This document shows, piece by piece, positions 20,173-27,355 of a DNA stretch of 64,000 nt. The position numbers and the translations under genes are program-made. The notes under the pieces are model-generated. The model saw only the letters and a list, made by a program, of their open reading frames with translations. It had not been told where the DNA came from and did no database searches. Numbering within the stretch: the stretch's first letter is position 1; each line of letters opens with the position of its first letter. This DNA is from Moorella mulderi DSM 14980 (lineage in GTDB: Bacteria > Bacillota > DSM-521 > Neomoorellales > Neomoorellaceae): the NCBI RefSeq assembly GCF_001594015.1, contig NZ_LTBC01000004.1, forward strand, positions 62,001 to 126,000. Reading direction: 5' to 3'.

Positions 20173-21426
20173 TCATTGAAGCCGGCCGTATTTCTGGTAG
20201 GGTAACCAAAGCATAATGATAATTAAACTTGACATCCCCATCATCGCCCCGGTGGCAAGAGCTGCCGGCGCGCCCCAGAGGTGGGCGATGCTGCCGCTAA
20301 ACAGGCTACCAATGGGTGTCACGCCGCCGAAGACCAGGGAGTATACGCTCATCACCCGGCCGCGTAAATTATCCGGTACATTAAGCTGTAAGGTCGTGTT
20401 CACAGAAGCGGTAAAAGTAATCATTGACCAGCCGGTGAAGGCCAGGAGCAAAAGCGCCAGGAGATAAGAGCGCGTGGCAGCCAGGAGGAGCTGGAAGAAA
20501 CAAAGACCGGCAGCCCCACCTAGCAGCAACTGGCGCCGCGGTCCAACTTTACTTAAGAATGCCAGCATTACGGCTCCACCAAAGGCGCCGATGCCTGAAG
20601 CAGACATGAGCAGGCCGTAGCCTTCAGCCTGCTGTCGCAAAGTATTCCGGGCCAGGACCGGGATCAGGACATTAAAGTTCATAGTCAAAATGCTGAGGGA
20701 GGCCATGAGGGTGATAGCCTGCAGGATAACGGGTGTCTGGCGGATGTAGTTTAACCCCTCGCTAATCTTTTCCAAGATACGTGTTTCAGCCTGCTGGGGC
20801 CAGCTTTCCTCAGGTACCCGGATCAGCAGCAGGCCTCCAATAACAGCCACAAAGCTGGCTGCATTGAGCAGGAAGCTTGCTGCCATCCCCAGCCGGCCAA
20901 TGACCAGGCCGGCCAGGGCCGGGCCGATAATCCGGGCGGCGTTAAAGATGGAAGAATTAAGGGCAATGGCATTCATCAAATCTTTCTTGCCCACCATTTC
21001 TACAACGAAGGACTGGCGGGCAGGCATGTCAAAGGTGTTAACTATACCTAGCAATCCTGCCAGGATCAATACCTGCCAGTAACGCACCACCCCTGTTAAA
21101 GTTAAAATACCCAGGATGAAGGCCAGGAGCATCAGGCTGCTCTGGGTTATGATTAAAAGACGTCTTTTAGGCACCCTGTCGGCCACCACGCCGGCTACCA
21201 GGGCGAGGACCAGCAAAGGTGTAAACTGGATGGCGCTAACCAGTCCCAGCAGAAAGGGTGAATTCGTTAACTGCAGTACCAGCCAGCCCTGGGCCATATT
21301 TTGCATCCAGGTGCCCATAAGGGAGATCAACTGCCCGCACCAGAAAAGCCGGAAATTACGATGCCTTAAGGCCGCCAGGGCCTGAAAGCAACCGGCTTTC
21401 TTCTCTGTTGCTACTTCTATTTCCAT
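20173..21426 (-). CDS. MFS transporter, EntS-like
   Basis: A roughly 417-residue major facilitator protein with about 12 predicted membrane segments. RHRNFRLFWCGQLISLMGTWM at the N-terminus and GVVADRVPKRRLLIITQ after TM3 are typical of the MFS_3 group of drug and siderophore exporters. The frame starts with a GTG at 21444. The ATG at 21426 gives a more usual N-terminus, though its AAGGTGG site is rather far upstream. It follows a MarR gene by about 70 bases on the same strand, so the pair likely forms an operon in which MarR represses the pump until its ligand appears. The substrate is unknown. Confidence 0.88.
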   Translation of the reverse strand: MEIEVATEKKAGCFQALAALRHRNFRLFWCGQLISLMGTWMQNMAQGWLVLQLTNSPFLLGLVSAIQFTPLLVLALVAGVVADRVPKRRLLIITQSSLMLLAFILGILTLTGVVRYWQVLILAGLLGIVNTFDMPARQSFVVEMVGKKDLMNAIALNSSIFNAARIIGPALAGLVIGRLGMAASFLLNAASFVAVIGGLLLIRVPEESWPQQAETRILEKISEGLNYIRQTPVILQAITLMASLSILTMNFNVLIPVLARNTLRQQAEGYGLLMSASGIGAFGGAVMLAFLSKVGPRRQLLLGGAAGLCFFQLLLAATRSYLLALLLLAFTGWSMITFTASVNTTLQLNVPDNLRGRVMSVYSLVFGGVTPIGSLFSGSIAHLWGAPAALATGAMMGMSSLIIIMLWLPYQKYGRLQ

Positions 21427-21510
21427 GTTCCGTATTGTTCCCACCTTTTAAATCCAAATATCTCCTGCCTGATTTTATGCGCGCTAGAAATATTTACCGG
21501 TTAACAGGCT

Positions 21511-21969
21511 TCATGAGGACCGCAGATGAGGGCACAGGTACCTGAGGTTAGTAAGGAGCAAACGCAGAAAAGCGTTTAATTGTCCTAAGTTTATACCATC
21601 CTGGTTTGCCAGGGCTTTTTCTAAAACTGAGGAACGGTATTTTAATATTCCGGCCAGGAATTCTTCGCCTGCCGGGGTCAGGGCCAGGTATACCAGGCGC
21701 CGGTCATTATTGTCCCGCCAGCGCCGGACCAGTTTTTCCTCCACCAGGCCATCAACAAGGCCCGTGAGGGTTGCCGGGGCCAGGAAGAGCCGCCGCTGGA
21801 GTTCCCCCATAGTTATGGGTTTATCCGCCGCCAGGCTGCTTAAAACCCAGAAGCGGGGTATGGTCAAACCCCGGCCGCTCAAATATGTGCGGGTATAATG
21901 GTTCATCAGGTAATTGATCTGGCGCAACAGTAATTCCAGTTCCCGGGTTTCTTCCGCCAATCCAGCCAA
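21511..21969 (-). CDS. MarR family transcriptional regulator
   Basis: A 152-residue winged-helix protein: LTIPRFWVLSSLA, then MGELQRRLFLAPATLTGLVDG as the recognition helix, and WRDNNDRRLVYLALTPAG as the wing. MarR proteins bind as dimers to palindromes and release DNA on binding small phenolic or lipophilic compounds. The start is TTG, with GGGAGGCG 8 bases upstream. It is the first gene of a probable two-gene operon with the MFS exporter. The A/T-rich segment at 21985-22020 upstream is the likely promoter and operator, but no perfect palindrome is visible. Confidence 0.92.
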   Translation of the reverse strand: MAGLAEETRELELLLRQINYLMNHYTRTYLSGRGLTIPRFWVLSSLAADKPITMGELQRRLFLAPATLTGLVDGLVEEKLVRRWRDNNDRRLVYLALTPAGEEFLAGILKYRSSVLEKALANQDGINLGQLNAFLRLLLTNLRYLCPHLRSS

Positions 21970-22082
21970 TACCTTCGCCTCCCGTATATTTTGGGATACG
22001 AAAAATAATCATACTATCGATTAGCACCGTTGTCAACTTCTATTTATCCTGCGCTCATAAAAAACTACCCCGGAGTAGCAAG

Positions 22083-22170
22083 GGTGCATACCTGCGGTCA
22101 CCTTTATTTTCTCTTAACATGGGGGTGTTACAATTGCACCCACGCCGGTTAAAGGCGGGGGTTTTTGCTG
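22083..22170 (+). ncRNA. Candidate structured RNA ending in a terminator
   Basis: GGGTGCA (22083-22089) can pair with TGCACCC (22134-22140) around 44 bases. Immediately after comes a G/C hairpin (CCCACGCC, loop GGTTAAA, GGCGGGGG) with GGTTTTT. No gene ends on the plus strand upstream. This could be a small RNA or an attenuator for the DRTGG-hydrogenase cluster that begins 270 bases downstream. No known riboswitch class was recognised. The rest of 21970-22440 has a TATAAT (22214-22219) without a good -35 and a small hairpin at 22332-22344, but no gene. Confidence 0.35.
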
Positions 22171-22440
22171 GCGGTATCCAAAAAGCCAGATGCCAAAAAA
22201 ATGGACAATAATGTATAATAAAATGAATGGTTAATAAGAATTTTATAAGACCTGGCAGGAAAATTAAAATTCGTGGCGAATAAAACTACATATGAACTAT
22301 CACAAATGGATATTAGCAACAAAGTGAATAACCGTGCTATCACGGGGACATGAAAAAGAGGAGCGGGCATAGAATTCATTGAAGCCCATTTATTTTGCCA
22401 GGTATTGTGAAGCAATTCACCATCAGGAGGTTCAGGCCCG

Positions 22441-22989
22441 GTGAAACTCAGGGAAGTTCAGGCTATCCTCGAGGCTGAGGTCTTTACCGGGGCCGATAAA
22501 CTAGACCTGGAAGTAGAGGCCGGCTTTGGTTCCGACCTGATGAGCGACGTTCTGGCCTTTGCCTGTAGCCGGGTACTCCTGCTGACCGGTCTGACCAATG
22601 CCCATGTCATCCATACGGCAACCATGATTGACGCGGCAGCCATCGTCTTTGTCCGGGGCAAGAGGCCGGACAAAAACCTTATCAACGCCGCCGCTAATCT
22701 GGGGTTGCCTCTCCTGGGCACCAGGTTGTTGATGTATGACAGCTGCGGCCGCCTCTTCCAGGCAGGGCTGAAAGGCTGTTCCAGGGAGGCGGGTGACGAC
22801 CAGGCCGCCACCTCTAGCTGGGAAAGCAAGCAAAAGCAGGAGGGAAAAGAAGCTGGTACGCTACCGCATGGCGCCATGCCGGCGGGAAGGGAGAGGTCAG
22901 TAGGGGTGCTGCGAGGAAGGGTTTCACCAGGTAGGAGTTACTGGAGATACAGGAAAACCTGCCTGGAGCGGCCGGAGTGGTTGCCTTGA
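22441..22989 (+). CDS. DRTGG domain protein 1
   Basis: A 182-residue protein. Residues 1-110 form a DRTGG domain (GSDLMSDVLAF, then a hydrophobic core, LLGTRLLMYDSCGRL), a fold found in phosphotransacetylase and CBS-domain proteins and thought to bind a small ligand. The last 70 residues are low-complexity and match nothing recognised. It starts with GTG, with AGGAGG 10 bases upstream. It opens a cluster of an RsbW-like ATPase, a hydrogenase-like Fe-S protein, a second DRTGG protein and a PHP phosphoesterase. The company kept suggests a signalling role linked to the hydrogenase, which is inference. It overlaps the next gene by 13 bases. Confidence 0.8.
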   Translation: MKLREVQAILEAEVFTGADKLDLEVEAGFGSDLMSDVLAFACSRVLLLTGLTNAHVIHTATMIDAAAIVFVRGKRPDKNLINAAANLGLPLLGTRLLMYDSCGRLFQAGLKGCSREAGDDQAATSSWESKQKQEGKEAGTLPHGAMPAGRERSVGVLRGRVSPGRSYWRYRKTCLERPEWLP

Positions 22990-23420
22990 AGGATAATACA
23001 CCAGCCCTGGAACTGGCCTTTCCCGTCCGTGCCCGCGATTTCCTGGCCGGTGGGGACGGGGCAGCCCGCATCCGCCAGGTCCTGCAGCAGGTGGGTTTCC
23101 AGCCGGCCATTATCCGGCGGGTGGCCATTGCCGCCTACGAGGCGGAGATGAATATAGTTATCCACTCTTTTGGCGGCGAACTCAAGGCCTGTATTACTCC
23201 CGAAGCAATTACCATTACAGCCCTTGATACCGGTCCGGGGATACCCGATATTGACCTGGCCATGCAGGAAGGTTATTCCACCGCTTCCCGGGAAATCCAG
23301 GAAATGGGTTTCGGCGCCGGCATGGGGCTACCCAATATCCGCCGATGTGCCGATGAACTGGAAATTACCTCTACTATGGGCGAGGGAACGAGGGTAAAGA
23401 TAGTAATCTATAATCGCTGA
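22977..23420 (+). CDS. RsbW-like anti-sigma/serine kinase ATPase
   Basis: A 147-residue GHKL ATPase of the HATPase_c_2 type: AAYEAEMNIVIHSFGG as the N box, DTGPGIPDI as the G1 box, and GAGMGLPNIRRCADE as the G2 box. This is the fold of anti-sigma factor kinases such as RsbW and SpoIIAB. No partner sigma or anti-anti-sigma gene is adjacent. In clusters with hydrogenase-like Fe-S proteins such ATPases may transmit the sensor state. The start codon is a GTG inside the preceding gene; a TTG three codons on is also possible. Confidence 0.88.
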   Translation: MVALKDNTPALELAFPVRARDFLAGGDGAARIRQVLQQVGFQPAIIRRVAIAAYEAEMNIVIHSFGGELKACITPEAITITALDTGPGIPDIDLAMQEGYSTASREIQEMGFGAGMGLPNIRRCADELEITSTMGEGTRVKIVIYNR

Positions 23421-23430
23421 AGGCGGTGGC

Positions 23431-24807
23431 GTGATGGAGTACTTCCATTCCGTACGCCTGGACGAGGATAAATGTAAAGGCTGCACCAATTGCATAAAAC
23501 GCTGCCCCACGGAAGCCATCCGGGTGCGGGAGGGCAAGGCCCGTATCATCCAGGAACGCTGCATCGACTGCGGCGAGTGCATCCGTATCTGTCCCAACCA
23601 CGCCAAGATTGCCGTGGGTGATAGCCTGGAAACCCTGAGTCTTTACCGCTACCGTATCGCCCTTCCGGCGCCGGCCTTTGTTTCCCAGTTTGCCGGCCAG
23701 GCTGATTTGGAGCGTATCCTTGGTTCCCTCATAGCCCTGGGATTTGATGCTGTTTTTGAAGTGGCCCTGGCGGCGGAGATGGTGGCCCGGGCGACCCGGC
23801 GCTACCTGGATAATTACCATGGCAAAAGGCCGCTGATCTCCCCGGCCTGCCCGGCGGTGGTGGGACTCATCCAGGTACGTTTCCCGTCCCTGGTAGAGCA
23901 ACTGCTGCCCCTGGCCACCCCCATGGATGTGGCTGCCCGCCTGGCCAGGGAGGAGGGGGCAAAAGCGACCGGTTTACCTAGGGAAGCCATCGGTACCTTC
24001 TTTATTTCTCCCTGCCCGGCCAAGATTACGGCTGCCCGCCAGCCCCCGGGAGGGCTGGCGGGTCCCGATGGGGTCATCCCCCTGGCGGCCATTTACGGTG
24101 ATATCCTTAAATGTTTGGCCACCGCCCCGGTTTACCCTTCCCGGGCCGGTGCTGGCGGTTATGGCTGGGGCCACAGCGGCGGCGAGAATGCCAGCATTGG
24201 CGGCCGGCGCTTGCTGGAGGTGGATGGTATCCACCATGTTATTGAAGTTTTAACCCGGATCGAGGCGGGCGATTTCCAGGATATCGATTATATTGAAGCC
24301 CAGGCCTGCCCCGCCGGCTGTGTCGGCGGCGCCCTGATGGTCCGTAACCCCTACCTGGCCCGCCTGGAGCTGAGGCAACTAGCCTGCGGCCTGCCCGCAG
24401 GGCCCAGGGCACTGCCGGACGCTGGCGACAGCCTGGTTGCGGCACCGTTCAGGCCGCGACCGGTTCTGCAGCTTGACGCCGACCTGGTCACAGCCCTGGA
24501 AAAAATGCGCCGCCTGGAAGCCACGCAGGCCCTGCTCCCGGGCCTGGACTGCGGTTCCTGCGGCTCACCCAGCTGCCGCGCCCTGGCCGAGGATATTGTC
24601 CGGGGAGAGGCCCAGGATACCGACTGCGTTTTCGTCCTGCGGGACAGGGTGCGGGTCCTGGCGGAAGAGGTGGTCGAACTGGCGCGGAAATTACCGCCGT
24701 CCATGGCCCAACCGGAAAGGAGGGGTGGTAATGAAACTGCGGGAAATAGTGGAGCGCTTGAATTTGCAGGTCCTGGCCGGAGAGAGGGGCCTGGACAGAG
24801 AAGTTGA
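23431..24807 (+). CDS. Fe-S protein with hydrogenase-like H-cluster domain (sensory type)
   Basis: A 458-residue protein. Two [4Fe-4S] ferredoxin motifs at residues 15-54 (CKGCTNCIKRC and CIDCGECIRIC) precede an Fe-hydrogenase large-subunit domain (about 75-315). A C-x2-C-x4-C-x16-C [4Fe-4S] domain follows (C374, C377, C382, C399). The four cluster ligands of [FeFe] hydrogenase are kept: C140 in SPACP, C195 in SPCPAK, C293 and C297 in ACPAGC. The residue before C140 is alanine instead of the proton-relay cysteine of catalytic enzymes, and the GGGQP after the last ligand is lost. These changes resemble sensory group hydrogenases, so a sensor is more likely than a catalyst. The last 25 codons overlap the next gene in another frame. 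A GTG and an ATG one codon later are both possible starts. Confidence 0.85.
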   Translation: MMEYFHSVRLDEDKCKGCTNCIKRCPTEAIRVREGKARIIQERCIDCGECIRICPNHAKIAVGDSLETLSLYRYRIALPAPAFVSQFAGQADLERILGSLIALGFDAVFEVALAAEMVARATRRYLDNYHGKRPLISPACPAVVGLIQVRFPSLVEQLLPLATPMDVAARLAREEGAKATGLPREAIGTFFISPCPAKITAARQPPGGLAGPDGVIPLAAIYGDILKCLATAPVYPSRAGAGGYGWGHSGGENASIGGRRLLEVDGIHHVIEVLTRIEAGDFQDIDYIEAQACPAGCVGGALMVRNPYLARLELRQLACGLPAGPRALPDAGDSLVAAPFRPRPVLQLDADLVTALEKMRRLEATQALLPGLDCGSCGSPSCRALAEDIVRGEAQDTDCVFVLRDRVRVLAEEVVELARKLPPSMAQPERRGGNETAGNSGALEFAGPGRREGPGQRS

Positions 24808-25081
24808 CAGCGGCTATTGTACCGACCTCATCAGCGATTTTATGGCTAATGGGACACCGGGATGCCTGTGGCTGACCCTGCAGGCCCACATGAATGTGGT
24901 GGCCGTGGCCCTCCTGACCGGGGCAGCAGGCGTGGTGCTTACCGGGGGTAGGGGGATACCACCGGAAGTCTGCCGCAAGGCAGAGGCCGAAGGCCTGCCA
25001 TTGCTTTCTACACCATGCCGGACCTTTGAGGTAGCCGGTCGTTTATACCAGCTTCTTTTTTCGCCTTTTCACTCAGGCTAA
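24731..25081 (+). CDS. DRTGG domain protein 2
   Basis: A 116-residue single-domain paralogue of the protein at 22441. Both begin MKLRE and share the pattern D-L-(I/M)-S-D, a hydrophobic core and G-L-P-L-L near the C-terminus. The ATG at 24731 has AGGAGGGG upstream, inside the preceding gene, giving a 77-base out-of-frame overlap. The N-terminal similarity to its paralogue shows that this start is right. The role is unknown; a ligand-binding regulator of the neighbouring Fe-S protein is a guess. Confidence 0.82.
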   Translation: MKLREIVERLNLQVLAGERGLDREVDSGYCTDLISDFMANGTPGCLWLTLQAHMNVVAVALLTGAAGVVLTGGRGIPPEVCRKAEAEGLPLLSTPCRTFEVAGRLYQLLFSPFHSG

Positions 25082-25119
25082 TAATCAAGTGTCACAGGGG
25101 ACTCCAGCAGGAAAAGGCC

Positions 25120-25872
25120 ATGACTATCTACTATGCTGACCTGCATATCCATACCGCCCTGTCGCCCTGCGCTGGGGAGGAGATGACACCACCGGCGATT
25201 GTGGCTGCGGCCCTTGCCGCCGGCCTGCAGGTCATCGCCGTGACCGATCACAACAGCGCCGGTAATGTGGCCGCCGTGCAAGAGGCTGCCCGGGGTACCG
25301 GGCTCATTGTCCTGGCCGGTATGGAAGTCCAGACCAGGGAAGACGTCCACCTGGTATGTCTCTTCGATACGTCGCGAGAAGCCCTGGCGTGGCAGGAGGA
25401 GGTTTACCGCCACCTTCCAGATGGGGAAAACCGGGAGGATTATTTCGGCCCCCAGCTTCTCCTGGATGCCGCGGGCCAAGAAACAGGCCGGGAGAAAAGG
25501 CTCCTCCTGGCCAGCACCGGCCTGGGGGTAGAGGAAGTGGCCGGGGAGGTAGCTAGGCGCGGCGGTTTGTGCCTGCCGGCCCATGTGGACAGGCCATCCT
25601 ACAGCCTGCTGGCGAATTTAGGTATTGTTCCGCCGGGGATGCCGGTGGTAGCCATGGAACTGGGCCTGCTGAGCCCGGCGGCCGCTCGCAAGAAGTTCCC
25701 AACCGTGGCCAATTGGCCCCTGGTAGCCGCTTCCGATGCCCATTACTTGCATGACATCGGCCGCCGGGTCACCGGGTATGATCTAGAGGCGGTCAATGTC
25801 GCCGCCCTGGTCCGGGCCATGGAGCGGCAGCAATTCAAGGTGGTGGTGGATGAGAAGAATGATGTCAGATAA
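25120..25872 (+). CDS. PHP domain phosphoesterase
   Basis: A 250-residue PHP protein. The metal-binding motifs are visible in order: DLHIHTALSPC (D-x-H-x-H), AVTDHNSAGN (D-H-N), GMEVQT, PAHVDRPSY and ASDAHYLHDIG. The fold hydrolyses phosphate esters with two or three metal ions, and substrates vary from histidinol phosphate to nucleotides. It is the last gene of the signalling-like cluster, 39 bases after DRTGG 2. PHP proteins recur beside HydS-type Fe-S proteins, so a role in removing a signal phosphate is conceivable. Confidence 0.88.
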   Translation: MTIYYADLHIHTALSPCAGEEMTPPAIVAAALAAGLQVIAVTDHNSAGNVAAVQEAARGTGLIVLAGMEVQTREDVHLVCLFDTSREALAWQEEVYRHLPDGENREDYFGPQLLLDAAGQETGREKRLLLASTGLGVEEVAGEVARRGGLCLPAHVDRPSYSLLANLGIVPPGMPVVAMELGLLSPAAARKKFPTVANWPLVAASDAHYLHDIGRRVTGYDLEAVNVAALVRAMERQQFKVVVDEKNDVR

Positions 25873-25952
25873 ATAGCGCATCAGGTTCGACATTTTGATA
25901 GGAAGTTTGTTGCAGACTGAGCCCAGATTTATGATTTTAAGGAGGTTTTACC

Positions 25953-26426
25953 ATGGAAGCCTGTCAATGTGAAGCCAAATGGGAGGAACTCGATAAGATC
26001 ATTGCCGCCCACCGCGGCCGGCCTTCCGATTTGATCGAAGTTCTCCACCAGGCCCAGGACCTCATCGGCTACCTGCCCCGCCAGGTCCAGGTGGCCATAG
26101 CCGAAGGCCTGGGAGTGTCCCTGACGGAAGTCTACAGCGTCATTTCCTTCTACCACCATTTTACCGTCAAGCCCAAGGGTAAATACCAGGTATCCGTCTG
26201 CAAGGGGACGGCCTGCTACGTCAAGGGCTCCCCGGAGATCCTGGAGCGCCTGGAGAAGGAGCTGGGCATCAAAGCCGGGGACAGCACCGACGACGGCAAG
26301 TTTTCCCTGGAGGTTGTCCGGTGTCTCGGGGCCTGCGGCCTGGGTCCGGTTATGACTGTCAACAAGCGCGCCCACGGGCTTTTGAAGCCGGATACGGCGG
26401 TAGCCGTATTAAAGCAGTACCAGTAA
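25953..26426 (+). CDS. hydC: Electron-bifurcating [FeFe] hydrogenase subunit HydC
   Basis: A 157-residue NuoE-like protein with a thioredoxin-fold [2Fe-2S] site: VCKGTACYVKG supplies the first two cysteines and CLGACGLGP the last two. HydC joins HydB in handling NADH in the cytoplasmic complex that couples H2 oxidation to reduction of NAD and ferredoxin together. AAGGAGG is 9 bases upstream of the ATG. It is the first gene of a five-gene operon ending with hydA. Confidence 0.93.
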   Translation: MEACQCEAKWEELDKIIAAHRGRPSDLIEVLHQAQDLIGYLPRQVQVAIAEGLGVSLTEVYSVISFYHHFTVKPKGKYQVSVCKGTACYVKGSPEILERLEKELGIKAGDSTDDGKFSLEVVRCLGACGLGPVMTVNKRAHGLLKPDTAVAVLKQYQ

Positions 26427-26432
26427 AAAGCC

Positions 26433-26987
26433 ATGGAAGAACTGGCCCTGCATATTCTTGATCTCCTGGAAAATGCCCTGGCCGCCGGGGCGCGCCATAT
26501 CCTCATTACCATTGAAGAGGATGAAGGGCGGGACCTGGTGACCATCGAGGTCCGGGATGACGGCCGTGGTATGGGAGCCGAAGCCTTACAGAAGGCCGTG
26601 GACCCCTTTTACACCACCCGGGCCACCAGAAAGGTAGGCCTGGGGTTGCCCCTCTTGCAGGCCACGGCGGCCCAGTGCGGGGGTGACGTTTTTTTAGAAT
26701 CCAGGCCGGGCCAGGGGACCCGGGTGGTGGCTACCATGCAGCTGAGCCATCCGGATCTGCCGCCTTTGGGCGACATGGGAGCGACCATAGCCGCTGCTTT
26801 GAGCCGGGAAGAACCGGTAGAGCTTGTTTATTACCACCGCCGGGGTCAAAAGGAATTCAAATTTTCTTCTACCTGGCTGCAGCTCCACCTGGGGGAGATA
26901 CCTTTAAACTGCGGGCCGGTCCTGGACTGGGTCCAGCGTTATATCAATAAAGGAGTGGCAGAATTGTACGGAGGTGAAGGTAAGTGA
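26433..26987 (+). CDS. GHKL-type ATP-binding protein in the hyd operon
   Basis: A 184-residue protein with a histidine-kinase-like ATPase fold: LLENALAAGA (N box), DDGRGM (G1), DPFYTTR (F box), VGLGLPLL (G2). It has no dimerisation/phospho-acceptor domain and no membrane segments. The C-terminal 70 residues are not recognised. It lies between hydC and the small [2Fe-2S] gene, and overlaps the latter by 4 bases, so it is part of the operon. Similar genes occur in hyd operons of other acetogens. Their function, regulatory or structural, is not known to me. Confidence 0.85.
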   Translation: MEELALHILDLLENALAAGARHILITIEEDEGRDLVTIEVRDDGRGMGAEALQKAVDPFYTTRATRKVGLGLPLLQATAAQCGGDVFLESRPGQGTRVVATMQLSHPDLPPLGDMGATIAAALSREEPVELVYYHRRGQKEFKFSSTWLQLHLGEIPLNCGPVLDWVQRYINKGVAELYGGEGK

Positions 26988-27355
26988 TCAAGTCCCTGGA
27001 AGAACTGCAAAAAATCAAAGAAACCCAGCTGGAAGCCATCCGCCTGCGGGAGGCGGATCAAAAGGCAAAGATTGTCGTCGGTATGGGCACCTGCGGCATT
27101 GCCGCGGGCGCGCGGGAGGTTATGAGCGCTATCCTTGATGAGCTGGGCAAGCGCCGCCTCACCAATGTGGCCGTCACCCAGACAGGATGCATCGGTCTCT
27201 GCGCCCAGGAACCCCTGGTGGACGTCATCCTGCCGGGGAAGCCGCGGGTAACCTACGGCAAGGTGGATGCCAACAAGGCACGGCAGATTGTCGCCCAGCA
27301 TATAGTTAACGGGATTGTGATTAGTGAATGGGTTGTTAACAGGGGGGAAGAGTAA
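26984..27355 (+). CDS. Thioredoxin-like [2Fe-2S] ferredoxin
   Basis: A 123-residue protein with the NuoE-type [2Fe-2S] arrangement: GMGTCGIAAGA for the first ligand and TQTGCIGLCAQEP for two more. The GTG start overlaps the previous stop and its own stop touches the hydB ATG, so translation is coupled. It is probably an electron-carrying accessory subunit of the hydrogenase complex. Confidence 0.88.
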   Translation: MIKSLEELQKIKETQLEAIRLREADQKAKIVVGMGTCGIAAGAREVMSAILDELGKRRLTNVAVTQTGCIGLCAQEPLVDVILPGKPRVTYGKVDANKARQIVAQHIVNGIVISEWVVNRGEE

